The notes under the pieces are model-generated. The model had not been told where the DNA came from and made no database searches. It saw only the letters and a list, made by a program, of their open reading frames with translations. From Adenophora triphylla var. japonica (taxonomy: Eukaryota; Streptophyta; Magnoliopsida; Asterales; Campanulaceae): a DNA stretch of 64,000 bases. The position numbers were made by a program, and so were the translations under genes. The stretch spans positions 248,001 through 312,000 of the forward strand of contig JAFEMH010000162.1 in the NCBI GenBank assembly GCA_022495995.1. The letters are read 5' to 3'. This document shows positions 12,125 through 22,900 of this stretch, piece by piece (the first letter of the stretch is position 1; each line of letters starts with the position of its first letter).

Positions 12125-12648
12125 CAACCAGCCTATGCTCGGGCGAGGCAAGAATGGTGCTCGGCCGAGCAGCTCCTGTTTGGTCAGATTGATGACTGAA
12201 CAGGTGCTGGCTTGGAGGGTTGTGACTTTTGTGAAACAGTCACAACAGACTCAACCTACTCTATATATAGACCCCTATTCCTTCATTCAGTAATCAAGTC
12301 TTCTAATCAAGTTATTATCAAATCCAAGTTACAATCTTTGTTCACAATCCAATTCTCTCTCTCATTCAAAAGTGTTTTGTTCGTTCAAGGAAAGTTCAAG
12401 TATCTTTCGTTCTTCAAAGTTAGAAAACTAAGAGCAAGTCAGATTTTTTGGTTCGCCCGTCAAGGTTAGTTAAAGTGCACACTAACTCTTGATAAAAAGC
12501 GTTATATCTTGGGAGACATTCGCCATTTATCCGTTTGCACAATTACGGAAGCGAAATATTATCTTAAGGAAATTTGCTTCGGCATACCTCGCTTTAATCT
12601 CCGTCATTTAATTTTTGTATTGAAGATATCTAAAACATATACACAACA
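12125..12648 (+). repeat. Copia-A 3' LTR, right fragment
   Basis: Continuation of the Copia-A LTR after Copia-B. It starts with the TSD and the third palindrome pair (12136-12171), includes the TATA-like box near 12258-12270, and ends ACACAACA before the TSD AATAT. It supplies the LTR end that is missing at the 5' side. Confidence 0.9.
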
Positions 12649-12653
12649 AATAT

Positions 12654-13151
12654 TAGAAAAGATTGAGTAGTATCTTTGATCCTTAGCACTAGTGATATTT
12701 GTTATAACTATTAGTTTGTCATTTAAATGAGTATACCAACATTTTAAAAGTTTGAATAAGGTTGATTGGGGATTATAAAAAAATATTTAACCAACACTGC
12801 TAGGTTTTTCTCCCTTGAAAAAAACACCGTTAAGTTTTGGGGTTTCTCTGCCTATTGTCCAAACGTTTGGGAAGGCACTATGATTTGGCCACACCTCAGG
12901 GAAGGCCACCCTAGTTAACCCACCAGCCACCAAACAAAATTTCAGTCAAGTATTCTGGGACTGAAAGCGGTAGATTGGCATAATTAATTAAAGGTATTGC
13001 TAATATTTGCACTTACTTTGAGTCTAGAATGTTTTCAGCAGGTAGACGAAGTGGACGTTTTCGCTGGGGCCGACTTTCAATCTGATTTATGGTAAAAGAC
13101 AATAGAAAAAGAATTACACTTTTTTTTTTAATCTCTCTTACGCTTTCATAT
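12654..13151. other. Unannotated spacer
   Basis: About 500 bp with no long ORF and no end structure that I recognise. Confidence 0.5.
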
Positions 13152-13429
13152 TACTCCCTCTGTCCCATACCTAGGTGCCTAGTTTGACTTTTCACGTAAA
13201 TTAAGGAGAGAGTATTATATTGAAAGTGTTGTGAGTGTGAAAATAAAATAGGAGAGAGAATGAGTGGAGGGAATAGTAAATTATAATGGTGTTGTGAGTA
13301 TTAAAATAATGTAGGAGAGAGAATGAGTGGAGAGAATATTAAAGATTCCTTTTCATTTTAGAAAATGTGCACGTAGGTTTGTGACGCCCAAAATGGAAAG
13401 TGTGCACGTAGGTATGGCCGGAGGGAGTA
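13152..13429. mobile_element. Stowaway-like MITE 1
   Basis: Terminal inverted repeats start CTCCCTCTGTCCCATACCTA and, on the other strand, CTCCCTCCGGCCATACCTAC, with TA at each outer edge. About 278 bp, non-coding. The interior contains repeated GAGAGAGAATGAGTGGA motifs shared with the MITEs at 19977 and 24880. These ends are the ones used by plant mariner-like transposases. Confidence 0.85.
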
Positions 13430-13565
13430 CATTCCAGTATATTTTTACCTACAAACACATCAACAACGTTACTTAAGCTTTTATTTCACCTGTCCCTCCT
13501 CCTAATCTCTTTAATCTTTGGACCCAATTTATATACTTATTGCAGCTTTTTCCACCAACCACATA

Positions 13566-13790
13566 GGGATAATCAAATCAGAACCGGAACCGACCCAAAA
13601 CCGCTGAACCGCCTTTAACTGAAATCGGCCTGAATTGGAAACGTCTTGAACCGGAACCGGTTGAAACCGTAACCGGCGGTTTGACGGTCCGGATCCGGTT
13701 TCTCCATCTAAAAAACCGTGAACCGACGGCTTCGAACCGCCGGAACCGTTGAACCGTTATCAAAATCGTCAAATTCGTCAAAAATTTCGT
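13566..13790. repeat. GC-rich AACCGG-type repeat, probable fragment of a hAT-like element
   Basis: Begins TAGGGATAATCAAATCAG and continues as an imperfect GAACCGGAACCG simple-sequence region. The same type of sequence forms the subterminal parts of the hAT-like elements at 26099, 27060 and 27640. No matching second end or TSD was found. Confidence 0.5.
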
Positions 13791-14478
13791 TAGATTTGTC
13801 AGAATATAGCTATTATAGTAAAGGGTATATGGTTAAATAAAAAATATTTTTGTTTTCCTAACATATTTTCTCAATTATAAATACCACCCCCTCCCCTCAC
13901 AATTTTTTCACACAAACCCCCTTAACTTTCTCTAACGAATTTTGTTAATTTCCTTTATTCTTAATCTCAAATCCTAAACTAACTCTCATTTGTTTAAGTT
14001 TTAGGGTAAAATATATATATATGGGATATATGTATAAGATTGATTGGTTCGTTTTAGAGTTATATACTCCCTCCGTTCCATTAATAACTTCACCTTTTGC
14101 CATTTTGGGCGTCCCATTTAAAGCTTCACCTTTCCTTTTTGAGACATTTTATATTATTATTTTAATATGTAGGGCCCACTTAAAACAACACTAATAACAT
14201 ATCCCTTAATTAAACACCCCCTAACCCAAAACTAATTAAAACCCAAAACAAATTCCTTTCATTTTTTTATCAGAGATAAGGATCAATATTATCCACACAT
14301 CCAGCTCTCTTCACTACCCAAAACCTACTCTCTCTCCTCACTTTCTCTATCCTTGAACCAAGCGGTTGTTCTTCACTTAGTCCAAACCCTAGTTTCTCTC
14401 TCTCGATTTCACGACGTCGATTACCAATAATTAACCCTCTAATGTTAGGTTTTCTCTCTCGATTGTTCCCCTTTCTTC

Positions 14479-14910
14479 ATGGATTCTAATTTTCCCAACA
14501 AATTCGAAGTTGAATCAGCCATGGTGACGAACGATACTTCAATCGTCGCCGGCGATTCATCAAACTTCACCCCTTTTTCGTATATTAATGACAAATCTCA
14601 AGTTGGGGAAGCCATTTCTTTTGAGGAAACACGAGAATATCGAAATATATTTGGGGAATTGTTGACTCAATCATATCTGAAAGGTCTTCCGTTGTCTGTG
14701 TTTGACGAGCCATGGTGGTCTCTGTCCGAACAACTTGACGCCATTACAGCCCAAAATGGTCCATCTCCCTACTTTAGATTTATAGAGGATAACACTATCT
14801 ACGAATGGACTCCACCCACGGTTAAACCATCTAAGTCCCACTTTGAGCGAAAGGTTGAAGAGCACAGAAATGACTTGCTAATGTTGGGTTTGCACTTTCC
14901 GGCTATATAA
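14479..14910 (+). CDS. Hypothetical protein, 143 aa, inside the mariner-like element
   Basis: Starts MDSNFPNKFEV at the first ATG after a pyrimidine-rich leader (about 14300-14478) that looks like a plant 5' UTR with CTCTCTC runs. The protein is acidic and soluble, has no signal peptide or membrane segment, and contains a tryptophan-rich stretch LSVFDEPWWSLSEQLDAI (residues ~72-89) and YFRFIEDNTIYEWTPP. I do not recognise a family. It lies between the left mariner end and the Copia-C insertion, convergent with the transposase. It could be a captured host first exon, an extra mariner-encoded protein, or chance. It is the longest ORF in this part and has a credible leader, but no splice partner is evident. 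Confidence 0.45.
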   Translation: MDSNFPNKFEVESAMVTNDTSIVAGDSSNFTPFSYINDKSQVGEAISFEETREYRNIFGELLTQSYLKGLPLSVFDEPWWSLSEQLDAITAQNGPSPYFRFIEDNTIYEWTPPTVKPSKSHFERKVEEHRNDLLMLGLHFPAI

Positions 14911-14997
14911 CGATGGCTCAAGAAACAGGTTTAGGTATTCTTTCTTAATCTCTAGTCTCTGTTCTTCTCTTTTATTGACTACATTTTTGGGAGTTGG

Positions 14998-15492
14998 TGT
15001 TGGAACCAAAATATCCAATGAACATGAACCGTCTCATAACTAGATTAAGAAGAGAAGAAAATGAAGACGGAAGCGTGTACCTTGTGATTCCATGATTATG
15101 TTCTTAGTCTTGTTCTTGAGTAGAAGGAGGAAGTATGAAGATAGTCTTCAAAGTAGGGAAGAGTAGATCTTCTAAATGATGAGTGCCCTTATTCTCTTTA
15201 GTCTTCAAGTACTTAGGAAGATTTTGGACTGAATAAGAATGTAAAAACTAGTAGTTTCATAGGCTGATGGAAAGGCCTTTATAAAGGAATCCAAGAGGCA
15301 CTTCATTTAGGGACTACACCTATTGATGTATAAGATATTACCATTATGCCCATCATTTAATGGTAGTCTTATATTATGAAATTCTACACATTATATTATA
15401 TCCTATACTTTATATTAAACATTATAATATTGATCACTATTTTATTAAGTACTTTCATTAATAATACATGTTATACAATTCATGCTCTAACA
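14998..15492 (-). repeat. Copia-C 3' LTR (element orientation)
   Basis: 495 bp, TGTTGGAACC to TCTAACA. About 98-99% like the other LTR by eye; the main difference is one extra TATAT-type unit in the right copy. Confidence 0.92.
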
Positions 15493-15861
15493 ATCTCCCA
15501 CTTGGATTATAATAACATATATTTATACTTAATAAAATCCTTCAATCATATTTATAACATAAATGACAACCCTTATGTGCACTTTGTTGTCATTCGAAAC
15601 CAATCCCGTCCAATAGTCATATAAGTATAAGGACAAAAGGGGCAGTCGTTGTAATTGATTCGCAACTAAACCCACATTAATCACATATATATATCCAACT
15701 AAATGACATAGATTAAGTATAGATATGTAGCATGGAATATTAATGAATATATATGAAGAATGCATATATATATTCTCCAACTAGTCCTACTTAATCAAAT
15801 GAGATCAAATATAAAATAAAATAACACAAATAAATAAAAAACAACACAAACTTCCACTGAA

Positions 15862-18800
15862 TTAAGCATTATCAAAAGTCATTACACCCATATGAGCAAC
15901 ATGCTCGTGAAATACTAAAGGAGATAATGCCTTAGTAAATGGATCCGCTAACATGGAGTTTGTCCCTATAAGTTGTATATCTATTTGTTCATTTTGTACT
16001 CTTTCTCTTACAACAAGAAACTTAATATCTATATGTTTAGATCTAGATGAACTCTTGTTATTGTTGGAGTACAAAACTGCTGCCCGATTGTCACAATAAA
16101 GCTTGAGAGGTCTTTCGACACCTTTGACAATTTGCAGCCCTTCTATGAATTTTCGCAGCCATATAGCTTGATTGGATGCCTAGTAGCAAGCAACAAATTC
16201 GGCTTCCATGATGGAAGTAGTAACTAATGTTTACTTGGCACTTCTCCAAGAAATTTCTCCACCGGCCAAAGTGAAGACATAACCCGATGTCGATTTGCGA
16301 CTATCTTGGCATCCAGTAAAGTCGGAATCGAAAAAACCAATGATCTCAAGATGATCCGACTTTGCATATGTAAGCATGTAGTTCTTCGTGTTTTGCAAGT
16401 ATCTCATCACTCTTTTGGCTGCGACCCAATGTTCTCTTCCCGGATTGCTTTGATATCGCCCAAGCATGCCAATAATAAAGGCAAGATCTGGGCGAGTACA
16501 GACTTGTGCATACATTAGGCTTCCTACTGCCGATGCGTAAGGGATATTTTTTTTATACTTGGATTCAAGATTATTTTTAGGACATTGCTTCAAACTGAAC
16601 TTATCTTCCTTAGAGACCAGGGTATCATGTGGTTTACAATTTTCCATGGTAAACCTTTGTAATACCTTCTCTATATAGCTCTTTTGTGATAATCCTAACA
16701 TACCTCGTGAGCGATCAAGATGTATTTGGATTCCTAATACAAAAGAAGCTTCTCCAAGATCTTTCATCTCAAATTTGTTTGAGAGAAATTTCTTGGTTTC
16801 CTTAAGAAGTTCCTTATCATTACAAGCAAGTAAAATGTCATCCACATATAAGACCAAAAATATAAATCTATTCCCACATAACTTATGGTACACACAATCT
16901 TCACCAAGATTCATTTCAAAACCAAATGAAAAAATAACTTGGTTAAATTTTAAGTACCATTGACGAGATGCTTTCTTGAGCCCATAAATGGATTTCTTAA
17001 GTTTACAAACTAGATGACTAGTTTGATCTGAATCAGTCACCATTTCTGATTTCTTCATATAGATAGTTTCCTCAATGTCGCCATTGAGAAAAGCTGTCTT
17101 TACATCCATTTGATGAAACTCAAGGTCAAAATGTGCCACTAAAGCCATAATGATCCTAAAAGCATTTTTAGAGGATACCGGTGAAAATGTTTCTTTGTAA
17201 TCAATGCCCTCCTTTTGAGTAAATCCTTTAGCAACAAGGCGAGCCTTATGTATTTCCACATTACCTTGTGAATCCCTTTTGGTCTTAAAGATCCATTTAC
17301 ATCCGATGGGTTTCACATTTGTAGGTAATGGGACAAGATCCCAAACTTCGTTATCTTTCATAGATTTTAATTCTTCATTTATGGCATCGATCCACTTATG
17401 AGAATTCGGACCACTAATGGCTTCATGGAAGGTGATTGGTTCATCTCCCACTAGACCTAACGGTTCCTCATTCTCGGCAAGATACACATCATAATAATCC
17501 GGTATAGCACTCCTTCTTGCTCTATTAAATCTTCTTAAGGGCACCTGTTCTTCTTGATTTTGAGGGTGTTGAATTTCCTCATCAACATTTTCATGTTGTT
17601 CATTAACAGGAGAATTAACGTTATTTTGAATTATATGTTCTTGTCGAATTTCAGGCACAAGTGCTTGATTTTCGATAGGAACTATAGGAAGAGGTACTGA
17701 AACAAATTCCTCCTCTAACTCTTCAAATTCAAAATCACTATTCAAATTTTCCCCTCTAAATTCAACATCCTCAAAGAACTTAGCATTTCCCGTCTCGAAA
17801 AAGGTTCTAGTTTTTGGGTCATATAATTTATATCCCCTAGATCTTTGAGAATACCCTACAAAATAACTACTAACGGTCTTAGTGTCCAACTTTCCTTCGT
17901 TATGTCTATAAGGCCTAGCTTCGGCTGGACAACCCCAAACATGAAGATGATTAAGGGACGGTTTCTTACCGTTCCATAATTCATAAGGGGTTTTGTCAGT
18001 AGCTTTTGAAGGAACTCGATTAAGTAGGTAGGTTGCGATTTTCAAAGCATCGCCCCATAATGAGTGAGGTAAGGAAGTACAAGAAACCATACTTTTTACC
18101 ATATCCTTAAGGGTTCTATTACGTCTCTCAGATACACCATTCATGCTAGGTGTTCCCGACATGGTGTAGTGAGGGACAATCCCACACTCTTCTAAATAGC
18201 GAGCAAAAGGACCTGGGCGTTGTTCTACCGAACCGTCATTCCGACCGTAGTATTCACCACCACGATCGGATCTAACGTTCTTAATAGTTTTTTCAAGTTG
18301 ATTTTCAACTTCGGTTTTAAAAGACATGAAAACGTCCAATGATTGAGACTTTTCATGAAGTAAATAAATGTATCCATAACGAGAGAAGTCATCTATGAAC
18401 GTAATAAAATATATTTGTCCATTCCATGAAGGGGTAGGGAACGGTCCACATATGTCCGTATAAATTAGTTCTAAGACTTTTGTAGCTCTCAAGGATTCAT
18501 TTTTGTTTATACTATTCGTAAATTTTCCCTTAAGGCATTCAATACAAAAGTTATTTTCCGGAGTATCAAGCTTATGTAGTATTCCCTCGGACACAAGCTT
18601 GTCAATTCTCCTTTTGGAGATATGACCCAAACGCCTATGCCACAAGGTATAAGAGTTTTTACTTGAAAATTTTCATTTTATGCCTCGAGAGTTAGTTTCA
18701 TTATTATGGGACTCATTTAATGAATTGACTATGTCAAGTAAATATAGATTATCAATATAAGACAAAGTACTAGTACCAAAAAGCTTTGAATCAAAATATA

Positions 18801-19976
18801 AATTGCATTTATTATTACCGAAGATACAAGAATAACCTTCCCGATCCAATGTAGTGACATAAATTAAATTCCGTCTAAAAGATGAAATAATAAATACATT
18901 GTTCAAAACTAAAAAGTATCCAGTACTTAAGGATAATCTATAAGTCCCTATGCCTTCCACCTCTACCGGCTTTCCAGCTCCCATGTAGATAAATCTTTCA
19001 CCTTCATTGGGTGTTCGGTAGTTCAGGCAACCCTGCATACATGAACTTATGTGAGTAGTTGCACCGGAGTCTAACCACCATGTATACGAAGAAATTGAAA
19101 CTAAATTAGCTTCAGTACAAATAAAGCTAAATGACATACCTTTCTTAATTCGCCATTGGCGATACTTAGGGCAGTCAGGCTTCATGTGAGTGAGGTCCTT
19201 ACAAAAGAAGCATTTCTTCACCTTTTGATCATTGAATGATCCTTTAGGCTTCTTTGACTCAACCGCAATCTCCTTAACTTTTCTCTTAATCCCACGAGAA
19301 GAGGTAGATACATAATGTGCACTTTCGGGTTTGGTGTGTTTCAACCTATCTTCTTCCTCCGTGACATGTGAAATTAATTCATTAATATTCCACTTGTCCT
19401 TTTGACAATTGTAGGTCGTTTCAAAATGACCAAATTGTGGAGGAAGAGAAATTAAAGCTAAATGCACAAGCAAGTCTTCCGACAAGTCCAACTTGAGTGC
19501 TTTTAATTTCGTTGATAGGTGAAACATTTCCATTATGTATTCCCTTAGGTTTCCGGTGCTCTTATACCTCATGGAAACAAGCTTCCTTAAGGTAGCACTT
19601 GTTTCCGACTTTTCGCTTTTTGCAAAGCGTTCTTCTAGGGCATCTAGGAAACCTTTAGCACCATCATCCTCGGAGACACTGTTCAGAAATGTCTCCGGGA
19701 CTGCATTCTTTATTATGCTTAGGCTGACGCGATTAGAACGCTTCCACCTCTCTGAACTTAAGCGGTCTTCCGTAGTTCTTTTATCAGTTAGAGGGGTAGG
19801 AGCTTGTTCTCTTAATGCGAGGTCAAGGTCCAAACAGCCTAAGACCATAGTTATCTTGTTTTTCCAAGTTTTAAAGTTTGTCCCAGTTAGCAAAGGAATT
19901 GAGTTTAAGGCAGTAGTAACAGATGAAGCACTGATCAAATCTGAATGAAGAGAACAAAAGAATGAAACAAAACATA
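15862..19976 (-). pseudogene. Copia-C gag-pol, nearly intact, three stops
   Basis: Read leftward, one frame runs through gag (TGTNFKTWKNKITMVLG near 19880), a zinc knuckle CFFCKDLTHMKPDC near 19205-19160, protease WWLDSGATTHI near 19080, GAG-pre-integrase LWHRRLGH at 18650, integrase with TDICG, SDRGGEY and the [12 protein letters not shown] block to ~18100, reverse transcriptase with VLYVDDILL near 16830, and RNase H with ADPFTKAL near 15940. In-frame stops are TGA at 18675-18673, TAA just left of 16231 (expected Gln) and TAG near 16183. Catalytic residues look intact. The ORF open at the gag end begins at 19998 inside the MITE, so the native start is lost or lies upstream of it. Confidence 0.93.
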
Positions 19977-20275
19977 TACTCCCTCCGTCCCACTTCACTT
20001 AAGAAAACTTTCCATTTTGGGCGTCCCACTTCACTTAAGAATTCCCAAAATGGAAACCTTAAATCACTATTCTCTCCACTCATTCTCTCTCCTACATTAT
20101 TTTAATACTCACAACACCATTATAATTACTATTCCCTCCACTCATTCTCTCTCCTATTTAATTTTTCACACTCACAACACTTTTTCCACTCATTCTCTCT
20201 CCTAATACTATAATAATATTCCTTAATTCCCATGCCATTTCAAAATTTCCTAAGTGGGCTGGGACGGAGGGAGTA
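19977..20275. mobile_element. Stowaway-like MITE 2, inserted in Copia-C
   Basis: TA-bordered ends CTCCCTCCGTCCCACTTCAC and, reversed, CTCCCTCCGTCCCAGCCCAC; about 299 bp. The interior repeats CACTCATTCTCTCTCCTA several times. It interrupts the 5' end of Copia-C gag. The ORF now starting at 19998 takes its first residues from the MITE. Confidence 0.9.
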
Positions 20276-21738
20276 TAAGAAACTACACAATGATTAATTA
20301 TATCAAAATGAATTCCATCAAAATAAAAGATAATCAATATGACATCAAGACTAATCTTTGGATTGCGAATTGACTCTCAATTTGATTTATCTTAGGGCAA
20401 ACAAATAGCTTAAACAACACACTTTAAATACTTGCCTTCCTTTGGGTCGGATCAAGCACAAAAAGTGTCCTAAAGTTTAATGTACTTGTTCCCCGGCAAT
20501 AAAGAATATAAACAATTCACTTTAAACACCCGCCTTCCTTTGGGATGGTTTACAGTATTTAAAATGACCAAAAGTTAAGTTCAATTATTACCCTATGAAT
20601 GCAAATACTTAGTCAACAACAAGGTCTCCTTTGGGAAACAAGCATGTTATCACATATCAACATTTACATTCATCTTTTAACAAGTTTGAATTTGATCAAC
20701 AAAATCACTTTGGCGACGATGTTAATTTTATCCAAAATGTTAAGGATATAATTAATCGGAAACATAAGGCCTTAAGGTAATTTCTGAAAATTTTAAATGG
20801 TAAAGAAATAAACGAAATTTATTAATAAAAGACAATATCCTTTTGTTCTACCCGTCCATTCTTAAAGTTTGATAACTCCAAGAACCACCGAAGCGCGACT
20901 GGTGTCCAGATATTATAATCTATTAATAAATTATCAAAATTCTGGGAAAAGGGCCCCTAATACCCTTCTAAACTAACCCAAACCAAAACATAAGACAAAA
21001 CATGAACTTGGATGCCATCAAACCACACTGCCAAGGGGGAGCGGACGCTCCACCATAAAGGGAGCGGACGCTCCCAATAAACAGAAACTCTGACTCGTGT
21101 CTTTTACAAAGGGAGCAGACGCTCCATTACAAAGGGAGCGGACGCTCCCACTGCCCAGATTGACGAAAAGTCATCAATTTCACATCCTTTTATGAACAGG
21201 TTTGATCCATATTTCCATACTCAATGCATTGTAAAATGCTGGCTATGTAAATGGGATAAGTTTTCATTTTAATTAACATGATTTAAACAAGTAGATCTAT
21301 ATTTACAAACTCCAATCATTACACAATGTTGGCTATGTAAATGGGATAATCTTGTATGAACCATTGTTTCCAGAAATTGAATGAAGTCCTTAATTTAATG
21401 GTGACTCAATTTTCAACCAAAGTAAGTAGATATGCATACTCACAACACATTTAAAAAAATACGTGGCTATGCATATGAACAAACTCAGAACGCATCCAAA
21501 GATGGTGGCTATGTTCAAAAATGGGATAATCTTACATTAAGGGTTGAAAACTTTTGAGTAAAACCAAAAAAAAAAAATCAGAAATAGAATGAAGTTATGA
21601 ATATAATACTCTTTAGACAAGATGAGTATCAAGAACAAGAATAAAACCAAATAAAATCACACAAGAATTACAAATATGAAACAAATTAAAGCATAAGGCT
21701 TTATAAGAAATTTCAAACTCAATCTAGTATATGAGCAG
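20276..21738 (-). other. Copia-C untranslated leader
   Basis: About 1.46 kb between the primer site and gag without an ORF. It contains the palindrome array at 21037-21149 and repeated TGGCTATGTAAATGGGATAA motifs near 21239, 21329 and 21500. Confidence 0.7.
21037..21149. repeat. Copia-C leader palindrome array (4 copies)
   Basis: Four copies of GGGAGCG-GA-CGCTCCC (16 bp, 7-bp arms) start at 21037, 21060, 21111 and 21134. Both pairs are spaced 23 bp and pair pitch is 74 bp. Copies 1 and 3 end CTCCA; copy 3 has an A in the left arm. Here the array lies in the leader, just inside the LTR, not in the LTR. Confidence 0.88.
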
Positions 21739-21750
21739 GCTTTGATACCA
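21739..21750 (-). promoter_or_regulatory. Copia-C primer-binding site
   Basis: The - strand reads TGGTATCAAAGC, complementary to the 3' end of initiator Met-tRNA with one mismatch to the common TGGTATCAGAGC. It lies 2 bp from the LTR. Confidence 0.88.
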
Positions 21751-21752
21751 AT

Positions 21753-22252
21753 TGTTGGAACCAAAATATCCAATGAACATGAACCGTCTCATAACTAGAT
21801 TAAGAAGAGAAGAAAATGAATACGGAAGCGTGTACCTTGTGATTCCATGATTATGTTCTTAGTCTTGTTCTTGAGTAGAAGGAGGAAGTATGAAGATAGT
21901 CTTCAAAGTAGGGAAGAGTAGATCTTCTAAATGATGAGTGCCCTTATTCTCTTTAGTCTTCAAGTACTTAGGAAGATTTTGGACTGAATAAGAATGTAAA
22001 AACTAGTAGTTTCATAGGCTGATGGAAAGGCCTTTATAAAGGAATCCAAGGGGCACTTCATTTAGGGACTACACCTATTGATGTATAAGATATTACCATT
22101 ATGCCCATCATTTAATGATAGTCTTATATTATGGAATTTTACACATTATATTATATTATATCCTATACTTTATATTAAACATTATAATATTGATCACTAT
22201 TTTATTAAGTACTTTCATTAATAATACATGTTATACAATCCATGTTCTAATA
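21753..22252 (-). repeat. Copia-C 5' LTR (element orientation)
   Basis: 500 bp, TGTTGGAACC to TCTAATA (terminal CA mutated to TA), followed by the TSD GTTGG. Confidence 0.92.
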
Positions 22253-22269
22253 GTTGGGTGAAAGGTAGC

Positions 22270-22733
22270 TGTGAAATGATGAGTATGGCTTCTTGAAGAA
22301 ATTTTTGTGATTGTTTGTTTCAACTGCTCACTAAAATGAATTTGCTGATAAGAACTTTTTCTATGTGCAATGATAAAAACTTTTGCTATTTTGAGCACTT
22401 TTTTACACACTGTCTCAGCTTGAAAGAATTTGTCTGGGACAGGTTTATGTGTTGAGATTGGTATTGTGTGCTTAAGTGAAGTTTGAATTGGTGAGATGCT
22501 ATGTGAAATGATGAGTATGGCTTCTTGAAGAAATTTTTGTGATTGTTTGTTTCAACTGCTCACTAAAATGAATTTGCTGATAAGAACTTTTTCTATGTGC
22601 AATGATAAAAACTTTTGCTATTTTGAGCACTTTTTTACACACTGTCTCGGCTTGAATGAATTTGTCTGGGACAGGTTTATGTGTTGAGATTGGTATTGTG
22701 TGCTTAAGTGAAGTTTGAATTGGTGAGATGCTA
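22270..22733. repeat. Two-copy 232-bp tandem duplication
   Basis: 22270-22501 and 22502-22733 are almost identical; only a few substitutions are visible (for example CTCAGCTTGAAAG against CTCGGCTTGAATG). It lies in the mariner-like element, 3' of the transposase gene. No coding potential. Confidence 0.88.
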
Positions 22734-22900
22734 TGTGAATGAATTTGTGCGGAGCCTTTCTATGATGATTCAATTATGAGAATGAATAAACATTAAAGTT
22801 TAAGCTTCATTGACAGTCAAATGTTACAAAAAGCTGTCTTATGTGGCTGACCCTTCAAAAACTACTCTATGATGAGACTTTTCTGAGAGTAGAAATACGA

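Larger units (their letters stand above)
1326..12648 (+). mobile_element. Copia-A LTR retrotransposon, interrupted by Copia-B
   Basis: The element begins TGTTGGAATATTGGG and ends ACACAACA. It is flanked by a perfect 5-bp TSD, AATAT, at 1321-1325 and 12649-12653. Order on the + strand: truncated 5' LTR, gag-pol remnant, polypurine tract, then a 3' LTR split by Copia-B (6362-12124). Without Copia-B the element is about 5.6 kb. The 5' LTR lacks its last ~290 bp together with the primer site and the start of gag, so this copy cannot complete reverse transcription by itself. The flanking TSD shows that the deletion came after insertion, or that the element copied a defective template. Confidence 0.93.
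14998..22252 (-). mobile_element. Copia-C LTR retrotransposon, inserted in the mariner-like element
   Basis: LTRs at 14998-15492 and 21753-22252 are nearly identical, with TSD GTTGG at 14993-14997 and 22253-22257. Coding is on the - strand. The primer site reads TGGTATCAAAGC on the - strand at 21750-21739, next to the right-hand LTR, an initiator-Met-tRNA site. The polypurine tract CCAAGTGGGAGAT is at 15505-15493. gag-pol is nearly open except for three stops, and a MITE sits at the start of gag. The whole unit is 7.25 kb including the MITE. Confidence 0.95.

Noticed and set aside
15376..15780. Small ORFs in both strands at the Copia-C LTR border
   Set aside because: AT-rich frames without any motif, overlapping the LTR and the untranslated region of Copia-C.
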